This document shows positions 1 to 11,022 of a stretch of 64,000 nucleotides of DNA, one piece after another. The position numbers and the translations under genes are program-made. Each line of letters starts with the position of its first letter. Position 1 is the first letter of the stretch. This stretch comes from Symmetrospora coprosmae (Eukaryota > Basidiomycota > Cystobasidiomycetes > Symmetrosporaceae): NCBI GenBank assembly GCA_008802785.1, contig VUYT01000002.1:434001-498000 (forward strand), in the 5' to 3' direction. The notes under the pieces were generated by a model. The model was given only the letters and a program-made list of their open reading frames with translations. It searched no databases and was not told the origin of the DNA.

Positions 1-257
1 CTCGATGCTGGTCCTCAGCATTGGTAGATAGGCAGTAACGCTACCTCGTGCGAGTAAGCGCATCTGGTATCACGCACCCGCATCAAATGCTGCGCGCCGA
101 TATCGATATCCCGCATCACCAGGCTGGAAGCCTCAGCACAAAGGTCGAGCGCAACGCGTAGCAGAGATGGAAACAGCCAGATTGTCGAGTATGAGCTTCG
201 GACAATATGCAGTCGAGTAACGCAATGATGGGGTTTCGTTCTTGCTCGCAGACATCT

Positions 258-270
258 TTCCAGAATGTCC
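258..270 (+). promoter_or_regulatory. Candidate heat-shock element upstream of SSC1
   Basis: The sequence TTCcaGAAtgTCC, about 200 bp before the SSC1 start codon, matches two exact and one near-exact inverted nGAAn units of an Hsf1 site. Mitochondrial Hsp70 genes are commonly Hsf1 targets. The rest of 1-467 shows no convincing gene. Confidence 0.35.
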
Positions 271-467
271 CAGATCTCGGGGCGCACCCGAGGTCCACCC
301 TCACCGGAGGCAGTGGCGCAGCAGCGATGCCCGGCTCCCCCCGTTCTTCAAATTTCTGGGTAGCCAGCAGTCCTCCGTTGTCCACCCAACACTCTGTCGT
401 CACACAGAAGCACAGCTGCATTCCAGGCACTTCTACATTCCTCAATAGCATCCAAGTCTCCTGCAAC

Positions 468-3072
468 ATGCTTTCCGCCGCCGCTAGATCCGTCAGATCC
501 GGCCGCCTTCCTGCTGCCAGGCTTGCGAACCAGGTTGGTGGCAGCAGCATGGAAGCAGCATCACCGATGGCAGCGGATGCATGCATGGGAGGGTCGGGCA
601 CTGGTACCAGAGACTGGGACGGCAGCCTGTGCTTCCAGATAGTCTGCTCGGTGCTCGTCGCCCTTGCCGCATGCATCCTGTCTGTGCTAGCAGCTCCTCC
701 CGTTCGTTCTTCGAGGCTGATGACGACGCTTCTTTCGTCCCTGCCGTTACCCAGGTCCGATATGCTTCGAGCGAGAAGGTCTCTGGTCCAGTCATCGGTA
801 TCGATCTCGGAACGACCAACTCTTGTGTCTCTGTCCTTGTGCGTATGCCTCTTCGCAGCACGCCGCCCTCCGCCGCCCGAGTTCGCCGCTGACGAGTTGG
901 GCCTTTTCTTCCCGTCGCGCCTCTCACAGGAGGGAAAGACGCCCCGAGTTCTCGAGAACGCCGAGGGCGCACGGACAACGCCCTCTGTCGTCGCTTTCAC
1001 GAAGGATGGCGAGAAGGTGAGGCGGGCCCGCGCCGTGCTAGCGTGGAGCACCTGCTAACAATCTCCTACCGCGAATCTTAGCTTGTTGGTCTGCCCGCAA
1101 AGCGTCAGGCAGTCGTCAACCCTGAAAACACCCTTTTCGCAACAAAGCGACTCATTGGACGCAAGTTCAAGGATGCCGAGGTCCAGAAGGACATTAGCAA
1201 TGTGCCGTTCAAGGTGAGTCTCTGTCAGGTCAAGATCCGCGAGAGACAACCCTCCTGACTATCTCCTGCGCTTGCAGATTGTGAACCACAACAATGGAGA
1301 CGCATGGCTCGAGGCTCAGGGCAAGCCGTACTCTCCTCAGCAGATTGGTGCTGTGAGCAGAGCCGTCAGCTCAAGCCCACGTTGGTCGGCGAGCTAATCT
1401 CCGCTTTCTGTCTTACTGCAGTTTGTCGTCCAGAAGATGAAGGAGACTGCCGAGAGCTACCTTGGACGTAACGTCAAGCACGCCGTCATCACTGTCCCTG
1501 CCTACTTCAACGACTCCCAGCGTCAGGCGACCAAGGACTCTGGAACGATCGCCGGTCTCGACGTCCGCCGTGTCATCAACGAGCCTACCGCTGCCGCCCT
1601 CGCATACGGTCTCGACCGCTCTGACTCGCGCCTCATCGCCGTCTACGATCTCGGAGGAGGCACGTTTGATGTCTCGATTCTCGAGATGAGCAACGGTGTC
1701 TTCGAGGTCAAGTCGACCAACGGTGACACCCACCTTGGAGGCGAGGACTTTGACATTGTCCTCGTCAAGCACATTACGGAGGAGTTCAAGAAGGAGAGCG
1801 GCATCGACATCTCCAAGGACCGCATGGCCATCCAGCGCATTCGAGAGGCAGCCGAGAAGGCAAAGATCGAGCTGTCGTCGACCGCTCAGACCGAGATCTC
1901 GCTTCCCTTCATCACCGCCGACGCCTCTGGGCCGAAGCACATCAACATCAAGATGGGCCGCGCAAAGTTCGAGTCGCTCGTTGGCCCGCTCATCACTCGC
2001 ACGGTCGACCCGTGCAAGAAGGCCATCTCCGATGCCGGCATCAAGGCGTCCGAGATCCAGGACGTCATTCTCGTCGGAGGCATGACCCGTATGCCCCGAG
2101 TCACCGAGACGGTCAAGAGCATCTTTGGCCGCGAGCCCAGCAAGGGTGTCAACCCGGATGAGGCCGTCGCTGTCGGCGCTTCGATTCAGGGCGGTGTCCT
2201 CGCCGGTTCCGTCACCGACGTCCTCCTCCTTGATGTCACCCCGCTCTCGCTCGGTATCGAGACGCTCGGCGGTGTCTTCACCCGACTCATCAACAGAAAC
2301 ACGACCATTCCCACCAAGAAGTCGCAGACATTCTCGACCGCTGCCGATGGCCAGACTGCCGTCGAGATCAAGGTCTTCCAGGGAGAGCGAGAGCTTGTGC
2401 GAGACAACAAGCTCCTTGGCAACTTCCAGCTCGTTGGCATTCCCCCTGCGCCAAAGGGTATTCCTCAGGTCGAGGTCACCTTCGACATTGATGCCGATGG
2501 AATCGGTGAGTTGTGCTCGCTCGCGCGTGGCGCCGGACTCATGAGCAATCAATCCTGAGCCTGACCCTGTCTCTGCCCCGCTAGTCAACGTGTCTGCCAA
2601 GGACAAGGCCACCAACAAGGACCAGTCTATCACCATTGCTGCCTCTTCCGGTCTCAGCGACAAGGAGATTGAGTCGATGATCAGCGAGGCCGAGAAGAAT
2701 GCCGAGAGCGACAAGGAGCGCAGGAACGTCATTGAGGCCGCCAACAACGGCGACAGCGTGTGCGCCGAGACGGAGAAAGCCATGGGCGAGTTCAAGGAGA
2801 ACATTGACGCTGCCGAGAAGGAGAAGATCGACACGCTCATCAAGGAGCTGCGCGAGATCAGCATGAAGGGCCAGGCCGGCGACGAGAGCGTCACATCCGA
2901 GCAGATCCGGCAAAAGATCAACGAGACGCAGCAGGCGTCGCTCGGCTTCTTCCAGAAGGTCTACGAGGCCCGCGCAAAGGCCAACAGCGGTGGTGCCGCC
3001 GGTGCTGACTCGTCAGCCGCACCCGAGGCAGAGCAGCCAGCACCAGGATCCGAGGGCGAGAAGAAGAACTAG
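468..3072 (+). CDS. SSC1: Mitochondrial Hsp70 chaperone (Ssc1-type)
   Basis: DnaK-family ATPase of the mitochondrial matrix; it pulls imported proteins through the TIM23/PAM motor and folds them. Exons: 468-533, 755-838, 930-1016, 1082-1213, 1278-1352, 1422-2505, 2585-3072, all in phase, giving 671 aa. The first 22 residues are Arg/Ala/Ser-rich ([20 protein letters not shown]), a matrix-targeting presequence. The ATPase signature [10 protein letters not shown] follows at about residue 37, then [10 protein letters not shown] and VGGMTRMP, then a substrate-binding domain. The tail is Gly/Ala/Ser-rich and acidic, ending GEKKN. Length matches fungal Ssc1 (about 650-680). The start is the ATG that puts the presequence directly before the chaperone domain. 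The 221-nt first intron is the least certain junction. Its motor partner PAM16 lies at 50.7-51.6 kb. Confidence 0.96.
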
Positions 3073-3634
3073 GGCGCGTGTATCGTCTGTTCTGTTCTGC
3101 AAAAGGCGGCCTTCCGAAGCCACAACAGATTCCCCCACGCAGACCGCTGTATAATCGGTCCCTTGTCGTTCAACCTATGTCTGCATCCCTTCTCAGTGTC
3201 TAGCAGTCGTTCCCTCCCCTACTCTCGCACAACCCCTACAACCTGTAACCATAGCGATAGATGCACGATCAGAGGCAAATGCACAGTCTCAAAGAAGCCA
3301 GATCCCTATGCGAGGCATGCTATTGATTTGCCTGTGCCCCTTTGTCCGTTTGGCCCGGTCCAGATGTCGTCATCCGTCATTATGGCGGGCCAGTGTCCAC
3401 AGCGTCCTTCCCCGGCGCTGCCTGTGCTCTAACCCGAACCATCCAAGAATATTTAGACCGTCCTGCATATCACCGAATCCATTCGTAGTCATGTCAAACA
3501 AGCGTAGGCGGCACCCTTACTGTGCACGCGCAAATCTAGAGCTCGAGGGCGCTCGTAACTTCACGGTCGGGCTGACACGTTGACACGTCCCGGGTCCCAC
3601 CTCGGCCTGTCCCGACATCCCCTCCGCAACAGCT

Positions 3635-4217
3635 ATGATTGTGGCCTTCAAGGATGACGCTTCTAAAGAGGACATCGATGTGAGTGCCGCTATCACAGAA
3701 ACGAGCGTTGCAGGAGAGGCAATGTCCTGATCCGTCGCCCCCGGATGCCTATTGCAGGCCCAGCTGAAGTGCGTCCCGAAGTGGAGAGGCTCATCCCGCT
3801 CGGATGGTGTCGAAACGGCATACGCCAACTGCCGTCTCGCCGCTACTGACGCTCGCCCTCCGCATCCGCTCCGTGCCTGCGCTCTTAATATTGCACTGGT
3901 CTGCGGCACGCCTTCCTCACCTCCTCATTGCAGGGACATCGAAAGCAAGGGTGGCAAGCTCGTGAAGCACTTTGCAGGAGACGTCATCAAGGCGAGTCAC
4001 TTCTGTGGAGCTCCTTCGACGCCTCGTCCGCTTCTTCCTCGGCGAGACTGTGCACGGGGCTCGCCATCAAGCTGATCCTTTCGCCCGTCATCGACCCTCT
4101 CCCGAAACACGGCCATAGGGCTTCAGCGCCGAGATCCCATCTGACCACGTCTCGACTCTTGAGCAGCACCCGGCTGTGCAGTTCGTCGAGCCTGACTCGG
4201 AGATCAAGACGCAGTAG
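3635..4217 (+). CDS. Small I9-type proteinase inhibitor (PBI2-like)
   Basis: Cytosolic inhibitor of subtilisin-like vacuolar proteinase B, resembling a free-standing I9 propeptide; yeast Pbi2 also takes part in vacuole fusion. Exons: 3635-3679, 3758-3768, 3934-3991, 4119-4217, giving 70 aa (yeast Pbi2 has 75). The protein opens MIVAFKDDASKEDID, carries GGKLVKHF, and ends with AVQFVEPDSEIKTQ, the characteristic I9 end. The second exon is only 11 nt. The third intron begins GCGAGT after AAG and ends TAG, so it is a GC-AG intron; with it the frame is open and every conserved block is present. 3073-3634 holds only the SSC1 3' region and this gene's promoter; I see no gene there. Confidence 0.85.
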
Positions 4218-4743
4218 ACTCGTATGGGGACTTGGGATGACGAAACACTGCGGGGTGGATGAATGTACATACACGCAGCACAGTCACGCAGCGCAGTCTC
4301 ACGTATGTACACTTTCGATTACCCGATTCCTACGTACCGCCCAGCTGCCTCTGCCTATCACGGATCCCCCTAGCTCCCTGTCTGTGCAGCATCGCATTAA
4401 CTTTATGGTAGACTGAGACAGTTGCTCCTCTTGTAACAGGGTCTCCACACAGTTTCCTTAGCCGACGGAACGAACGAGGCCGGTCTAGCGGCTCTGCGGA
4501 CAGAGTACGCTCAGAGAGTCCGCGCCCTCGGCTGACGTCTTTCGCGCATGAGAATGCGGCCGCCCTGGTGCCAATGCTGCGGGAGCGAGTTGAGCTGAAA
4601 CTGCAACAGCTACTGCAGGCTGACACCCGGCCTGTTTGCCACCGCTTGCCGGCCGCTTTTACGGAGCCGAGCGGAAAATGATGATTGCGCATGGGCCGCT
4701 TCGCGTCGCATCTCTGCCTCACCTCGACTGTCGCATCCTCATC

Positions 4744-5259
4744 ATGGCGTCGTTACTGAAGCGCTTGCCATCTTTTCGGCGGTCTTCGTCGCAAGCCGTA
4801 TCAGCGCCTTGTGCCGACGACGCGCCTTTCGACGTGCAGGGGTACCTCGAGGCCCTCGAGGCGAGCGAGCTGCGCACGGTCCTCCTCGCCCTCGCCGCAG
4901 AGCACAGCGTGGTACGGGGTGCGCTCGAGCAGTGCAGCAGGGAGCGTCCTGCCGCGTCGGTGCCGGTGACGGCTCGCTCGTTCAGCTCGAGCAAGAAGCG
5001 GCGGGCGGAGGGTGAGCTCGACCGGGAGGAGCCGCCACGGCAGCCAGCATTGGCGCAGAAGCAGCAGCAGCAGCAGGACGCTATGGACAAGGCAGGAGAT
5101 GCTGCAGAGGAGCCTGAGCAGCCGAGCAAGGAGAGCCCGCTGCTTGTACTGCCTGTGAACGAGGCCGCTGAAGTCGACGAGCTGGACAAGGGCAGCAAGA
5201 CAGCCGACGAGGAGCAGCGCAAGGAGGTAGTCATCGCGTCTCCGGCCAGCGCAGAGTGA
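4744..5259 (+). CDS. Unrecognised Ser/Glu-rich small protein, faint Cut8/STS1 resemblance
   Basis: I do not recognise this gene with confidence. From the ATG at 4744 it encodes about 171 aa (a longer start at 4678 is in frame). There is a basic N-terminus (LLKRLPSFRRSSS), a short helical block at about 37-65 with ELRTVLLALAAEHSVV, a basic KKRR cluster, a Gln run and an acidic tail. The helical block recalls the L-x3-LLLxLxxxHP pattern of Cut8/STS1 proteasome-tethering proteins, but this is weak. Just past the TGA a good donor (GTAAGT, 5262) and an acceptor near 5331 suggest an intron in the 3' UTR. If instead a donor near 5230 were used, the protein would gain an acidic C-terminal exon (around 5348-5551). 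4218-4743 otherwise shows no gene. Confidence 0.5.
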   Translation: MASLLKRLPSFRRSSSQAVSAPCADDAPFDVQGYLEALEASELRTVLLALAAEHSVVRGALEQCSRERPAASVPVTARSFSSSKKRRAEGELDREEPPRQPALAQKQQQQQDAMDKAGDAAEEPEQPSKESPLLVLPVNEAAEVDELDKGSKTADEEQRKEVVIASPASAE

Positions 5260-5729
5260 GCGTAAGTCCGGTTGGAGACGAGCATCTGATCGGCGTGAGA
5301 TGGTCTGACACAAGTCTGCTGCTCAACAGGTTCACTAGGAAGAGGGAGATGTGGGAAAGGCGATCCTCGACTTGGAGCGCAAGTGGGAGCCGGAGAACCA
5401 GCGGGCTGATCGGATCACGGAGAGGCAGGAAGGGCTGACTGAACCCAGGCAGCATGCATGTATTGATACCAGCACCACTTTCACTGTCCTGGGCGTGCTC
5501 GTATGGACTTTGGAGATTCTGCCAGAGCGGCGGCGGAGAAGCGGAGAGTGAGATCGGCAGTGCTCACGTAATCAGGAGAGATCTCTCGATTCTCGCTCAG
5601 ACTACCGCAACCTAAGCGCGTCATTGCCTCGGAACGCGCTGCCTCTCTGCTACTTTCCATCAGCTTTCGTACATACAGCATAGCAACAACCCTCCTCAAG
5701 CACGCACAAACAAGCTTAAGAATAGCACA

Positions 5730-6457
5730 ATGTCAGGCAAAGGCCCCTCCGTCCCCGATGTCCAGAGCAAGTACACGTAGGTTCCCGTGACAGCGGCTGC
5801 TTCCGTCAAAGCGCGCGTCTCGCAATGCGCCTAATCCCATGCATCATTTCCCAACAGCAAGCCGCTCGCAAAGGAGCTGGAGCACGGTGGGACACGCTTC
5901 TCCACTTGTCCCCGATTTCACGCCCGCGGCCGAGCTGACTTGCGTGGACGATCACGGCGACGCATATCATCTTTCCCAGGCAAGCAACACAACGACAGCG
6001 ATGCGTGAGTTTGACGTCGTTGGATGCGCTCAAGTGGCACGCCTATAACGCTGTGTCATGTACTTTCGCACACCGCCCACCTCACTTCCTTATCCATTCA
6101 TCCTACCTTCTCCAATCGACTTCGCAGCCAATTCAAGAAGACGACCCAGGTTGTCGGCAAGCCAGGGTTGACGGACCACAACCACAACGACGACGCCATC
6201 AAGAACCCGCCCAACAACCACGGCGACGCCCCGCGAGGTGTGTGCTTGCCCCTTGCTGCCGCGGGTGTTCTCAGCCGGTCGGGCAGCCGGTAGCGCTGAT
6301 GATCAGCATATGGCTGACACGCTGATACACTGCTTACTGCACAGACACCACCGTCGGCTCTGACGCAGAGCGCAACGCAGCCAACGACGTCCAGCCGAAC
6401 ACGGTTGAGGCCAAGCCTGTCGACGAGATCAAGGCGCGCATCGGCCAGAAGGATTGA
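5730..6457 (+). CDS. Small hydrophilic protein of unknown function
   Basis: Five short exons (5730-5776, 5858-5886, 5980-6004, 6128-6237, 6345-6457), all with GT-AG borders and matching phases, give 107 aa. The product is very hydrophilic, with no signal peptide, membrane segment or cysteine. It is rich in Asn, Asp, His, Lys and Pro, for example GLTDHNHNDDAIKNPPNNHG, and ends DEIKARIGQKD. This composition suggests an intrinsically disordered protein, perhaps stress-related, but I recognise no family. Support for the model is the unbroken phase across four introns and the loss of any open frame when an intron is retained. 5260-5729 upstream contains no other gene I can support. Confidence 0.6.
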
Positions 6458-7267
6458 GCGCGTCTCATCTGTGAAGTGCTACCGGTACCGGCACAGGATA
6501 GCTATAAGAGCGAAAGAACTCTCATCAATGTAGCAGATTGCGCGTGCGAAAGGTTAAGACAGGCCCGCTTGCCTGCATCTATTCAGCGGAGTCTTGCCAC
6601 CAGCTGCTTCGTAGCCGGGTTGCATCAGGACAGCTCCACCAGAAGGAGCGAGCCAGCCGGTTCGGCTCATTTGCATGTTCTGCACATGAAGTGACCTTAC
6701 TGTGACACCACTGGGAGACCCTGCGCGAGTTGACGCTGATGTCCCCGCTGTGCCTGAATGGCGCCGCTCGTCTGCTCCTCCTCTCGTCCGCCTTCGATTG
6801 TTCAGAACGGAGAGAAAGTTGCTGCCAGCCGAATAGCAGGTTGTGTACCGAGCTTTGAATCGGTTCGCTCAGCCTCGTAGATCTCCGGCTCATAGTCCTT
6901 GACCGCTGTTCCTTGCAGCCACCACTTTCCGCCTCCAGCCAGCCAAGCTCGAGCACTGGCAGGAACAGAACAGGTTCAGCGCGCAGCGTCCGCTTCAGCG
7001 TCGGCAGCAGCAGCAAAGGCAGCATCCACGAGCTCTGGACACCTGACAGAGTCGCTGCAGCAACTGGCAACTGCCTACACGCTGTCCTCAGATGTGAGTG
7101 GACTTGCCATCCGCCGTCGCCAATGGCGATCCCGTCAAGTGCTGCCTGGCCTGCTGGCCGAGAAGCGTCATTTCGACAAGCGCGCGGCATGAATCTGACC
7201 GTCATCTGTGTTCTTCGCCTCCCTCTCCTTTGCATCGCTCCGTCTGGCCTGCACGACCTGCAGCACA
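6458..7267 (+). promoter_or_regulatory. Promoter and 5' UTR of the multi-KH gene, probable 5' UTR intron
   Basis: No coding gene is convincing here. A GTGAGT donor at 7094 and a CTGCAG acceptor ending at 7263 bracket a 170-nt segment four bases before the start codon of the next gene. Joining the upstream open frame to the gene through this intron breaks the frame, so I read it as an intron of the 5' UTR. Confidence 0.4.
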
Positions 7268-10200
7268 ATGGACGTCTATACCACCTCGTTCTGTCTGCCG
7301 CACCGTGCCCACGTCAACCAGGAACTCGAGGATCCCACGCCTTCGTTTGAGCTGCCGAGGGACGTGATTGCGGCTGCAGCGGCTGCGAATAATGGCGGCG
7401 GCGGCGGTGGTGGTCCTGCCGCACCTATTCAGCAGCAGCAGCAGCAGCAGTCAGGACAGCCATACTACCCGCGACACCAGCAGTCACAGTCACTCTCCTC
7501 GTCGCTCTTTGCCAATGGCGGCTTTGGCGGAGGGAACGCCCCGATCCCGTCCGCCGCGCAGGTCGGCGCGACCAGTGCGGAGTCGTCGCAGCAGCCACCG
7601 CAGGGTCAGGCACCAGTTGCAGGGACATCGGCCCCGCTGTCAGACAGGCGATCCACCTCGTCCATCAACAGCCTAGCAGCCCAGACAGCGAGCAGCAGCA
7701 ACAGCACGGTCGAGGCCGGCGGGTCGACGGCCCCGAGCTCCATGGCCGCCTCGCAGGTCGGTCTCGTCGCGCCCAGCATGACTGCGTCGGGCTCATCCTC
7801 CAACAACTCGACTCGGCATGCTGGATCCGATACTGGTGCTGCTGCGTCATCGCGCGCAGCTTCCTTTGACCCAACCTCGTCCAAGCGGGCCGAGCAGGAG
7901 ATTGCCGAGCAGATGCAGCGGCTCTGCATGGAGGCCATGTCGACCTACCAGTGCATGGTCATCAGCAGTCCACTCGAGGGCGCAAAGGGCTACAACTTTC
8001 ATCTTACCGGAGGGTACCAGCAGGTCATGGGCGCGCGCGGTCACATCATGCGTGGCTCGCCGTTCAGGAAAAAATCCATCGTCAAGGTGCCTCGGTCAGA
8101 GGTTCTTGACGTAAAGGAGAATGTCAAGGGGGAGATGCGTCGGAAACTCGACGAAATTGCTGCGCTCACGAAAGCGCACCTCGCTATCGTCGGCCAAGTT
8201 TCCGGGACTATTGGATTCGGTCTCGAGACGGAACGGAATGTGGAGATTGTCATCACGGGGTCATACGAGAGCGTGGAACAGGCAAGGGTCCGTTTGTTGG
8301 TACTATTGGACGAGCTGGTGGGTCTGTACGCTTCTGCTGTTGGCGCGTATGATGCAGCTGAAAATCGTCTACCTCCTGTAGAGCGGGCTTCACTCGGATG
8401 TGTGCGAGATCGATTACAAGCTTCACAACATCATCTCTGGGCGTCGCAGGAGCGTCATACAGACGATACAGGAGGAGACGGCGACGAACATTTACTTTCC
8501 GACGCCGCTGTCGGGAGTCATCGGCGCGAGGGATCCGGCCTTGCTGTCCAAGCAGAATCTCATCTTCATCACTGGCGAGTTCTTTGGCGTGCAGCGGGCG
8601 CGGGACATGCTGTTTCAGGTGTCTTTGCACAAGGTGAGTGGAACGACGTTGGACCTGGAATGCGCAATATGTGCTGAACATTCCCCCTACGCCAGTCCAA
8701 GTGCATCATCTCGCGCGACACGGCAATGCTGCCTCGCAAGCTGGACTGGTTGCTGTCGGACCGGCTCGAGGACGTCAAGCAGGTCATGTACGACAATGGT
8801 ACCTTCATCACCTTCCCCGTCATCGGCTCGCAGGCGTCTCTCATCTCGGTGTACGGCGATCACCGAGTCAATATCGAGCGGACAATCCGGACTATCATGG
8901 GCTACGCAACGCAATTCTACGTGTCGCAGTTCTGGCTGCTGCCCATGACATTCGATGTCTTCATGCCGCCGCCCACGATCAACCCGTCCCAGGTCCCAGC
9001 GATTCTAAAGCTCATTGCTGCAGCCACCGGTGCCGAAGCTGTATTCAAGTCAAATTGCTTCGAGTTTCACGGTCTCGAGGCGGAAGTCCGGACGGCCGTC
9101 CAGCTTGTGCTTGAGCTCGAGATCGTCAAGGCGTTCCACCACGAGATCCGCTTTCAGATCGAGCTTGGAAACGAGCATCGTGACTTTATCTCTGGCAAGA
9201 AGAATGGCAAGCTCAACAAGATCATGAAAACGGCTGGTGTCAAGTAGGTGTAGGCTCTTTGTGCTCAGTCGAATCTCGGCTGACCGGACTTCGCCATCAG
9301 AATCAAGTTCGAGACCTTCAACGACTACAACTTCCTCATCGACACTGCTGGCAATGATACGGGCGCACTGTATGGCCTGAGTTTGCTACAGGAAGAGCTG
9401 CCGGCGGAGATGTCGTTCCACGTGCCCGAGATCTACCACAAGCGGATCATCGGCGTCGGCGGCAAGAACATTCAGCGCATCATGAAGAAGTACGGCGTCT
9501 ACGTCAAGTTTTCGAATGCCGAGGAGTTCGCTCAGCTGGGCGGGTACCAGGACAACGAGGACAACGTCGTGGCACGCACGCCAGCCAAGAACAACGCCGC
9601 GCTCGAGCAGCTCAAGCAGGCTGTAATGGAGATGGTGGTGCCCAAGGACAAGGACTTTGTCATCGAGACGGTCTCGATCCCTCGGCGATACCACCGGACA
9701 CTGCTCGGCGAGAAGAGCATCTTCATTCACGACATTGAGAGCAAGACGAACTCGATGGTCCGCTTCCCCAACAAGGAAACGGCTTCGGATATCGTCTCGA
9801 TCTTTGGACCCGAGTCGCAGGTGCACATTGCTGCACAGATGCTCCTTGATCATGTGCCATTCGAGGCAGAGTACCGACTGCCCCATTCGGAGGCAATGTC
9901 GCAGCTCGCTTTGGCGCCAGAGTTCCTCGAGCTTCAGGACAAGATTAAGCGGGATCTCAACATCACGATTCTGCCTTGGGTGGACAGGAGCGGTGGTGCA
10001 GAAGAGACCGTCATTCGGTTCCTGCTGAATCGGTCCAATGTGGGTTGACTGTACATTTGTGTTGGACGACTCCGACTGACGTCGGGCACACCAGCAACAC
10101 TTTCTTACCACCTCTCGAGACACGGTAGAAGAGTTTTTGCTGTCCAAGAAGGTATGTGTCGCTTGCGCAGCGGTACGGCCGACGTCCGCTAATCCTTGCC

Positions 10201-10844
10201 ACACGCAGATCTCGCTCTACCCTGGTAGCCTTCGCCCACGCAGCGACAGCTTTGCCACTTCATTCCCTTTTTTCAATAGCAAGCTACTTTCGACATTGAA
10301 CGAAAACGAGGCCAGCACGCCAGAAACTCCTCAGGACAAGCGAGTTCGGCCTGCTGCCTCCTCGCCCGACATCAAAGCCATCTTTGATGCTCCGCCAGCA
10401 CCGCAAGCCTACAACTACGAGCCGGCTGCGCCAATCGGACAGCAGCCAGGTGCTTCGGGCTACTATCCAGCAGCTCCTCACCCGCATCACCATTCCCACG
10501 CACACACTCAGTCAGTACAGGAGTACCCGCCAGCCCGCTACTACCCGCAAGCAGGGCCGCAATATCAGCAGCAGCAACAGCAGTCCTTTGTACCCTCGCA
10601 CCCGAGCCGCCTCTCGGAGGAGATGGTGATCCCCAACGCCAAGCGCGAGAGCGACCCGGTCATGATGGACGACAAGCTCAAGGAGATGGTCCGACGCGGC
10701 ATTGTCGGTCACCATCTCAACGCGCGCGCCCAGAGCCTCGACATCAGTAGGCAGATCGAGGCGTTCGGCAGGGGATCCCCCTCGCGCATCGATGAGAGCG
10801 GAGAGGACCAGGTCGCCTCCACTTTGTCCCAGCTCCGGCTTTGA
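7268..10844 (+). CDS. Multi-KH-domain RNA-binding protein (Khd4-like)
   Basis: Large cytoplasmic RNA-binding protein built from many KH domains, most like Ustilago maydis Khd4, which binds AUACCC motifs and controls mRNA stability during hyphal growth. Exons: 7268-8317, 8382-8633, 8696-9243, 9301-10039, 10095-10151, 10209-10844, all in phase, giving 1,093 aa. The N-terminal 220 residues are low complexity (poly-Ala, poly-Gly, poly-Gln, Ser/Thr-rich). The KH modules follow, with canonical or altered GxxG loops: VMGARGHIM, IISGRRRSVI, FISGKKNGKLNKIM and IIGVGGKNIQRIM; others such as LLGEKSIFIHDIE look degenerate. The last 200 residues are Pro/Gln/His/Tyr-rich and disordered. Family placement rests on the architecture and the IIGVGGKN repeat, not on an alignment; a vigilin-type assignment is the alternative. 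Confidence 0.88.
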
Positions 10845-11022
10845 GTCCACTTATACACGCCTACTAGATGACCCTTCGATTCCATTCCATGATTGTTACA
10901 GTCACAGTTATGCAGATTGAGCAATGCAGACGTTCTGTTCTAGCTGTGTCGTACATCTAGCCCAGTCCATCATGCGGTGACACCGTAGGCTCCAATGCTG
11001 CCGAGATCCCCTGCACGAGCTG

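Noticed and set aside
1413-2921. Antisense open frame of about 500 codons opposite SSC1
   Set aside because: Long antisense frames opposite Hsp70 genes are a known by-product of their codon bias; it has no motif or splice logic, and the sense gene is unambiguous.
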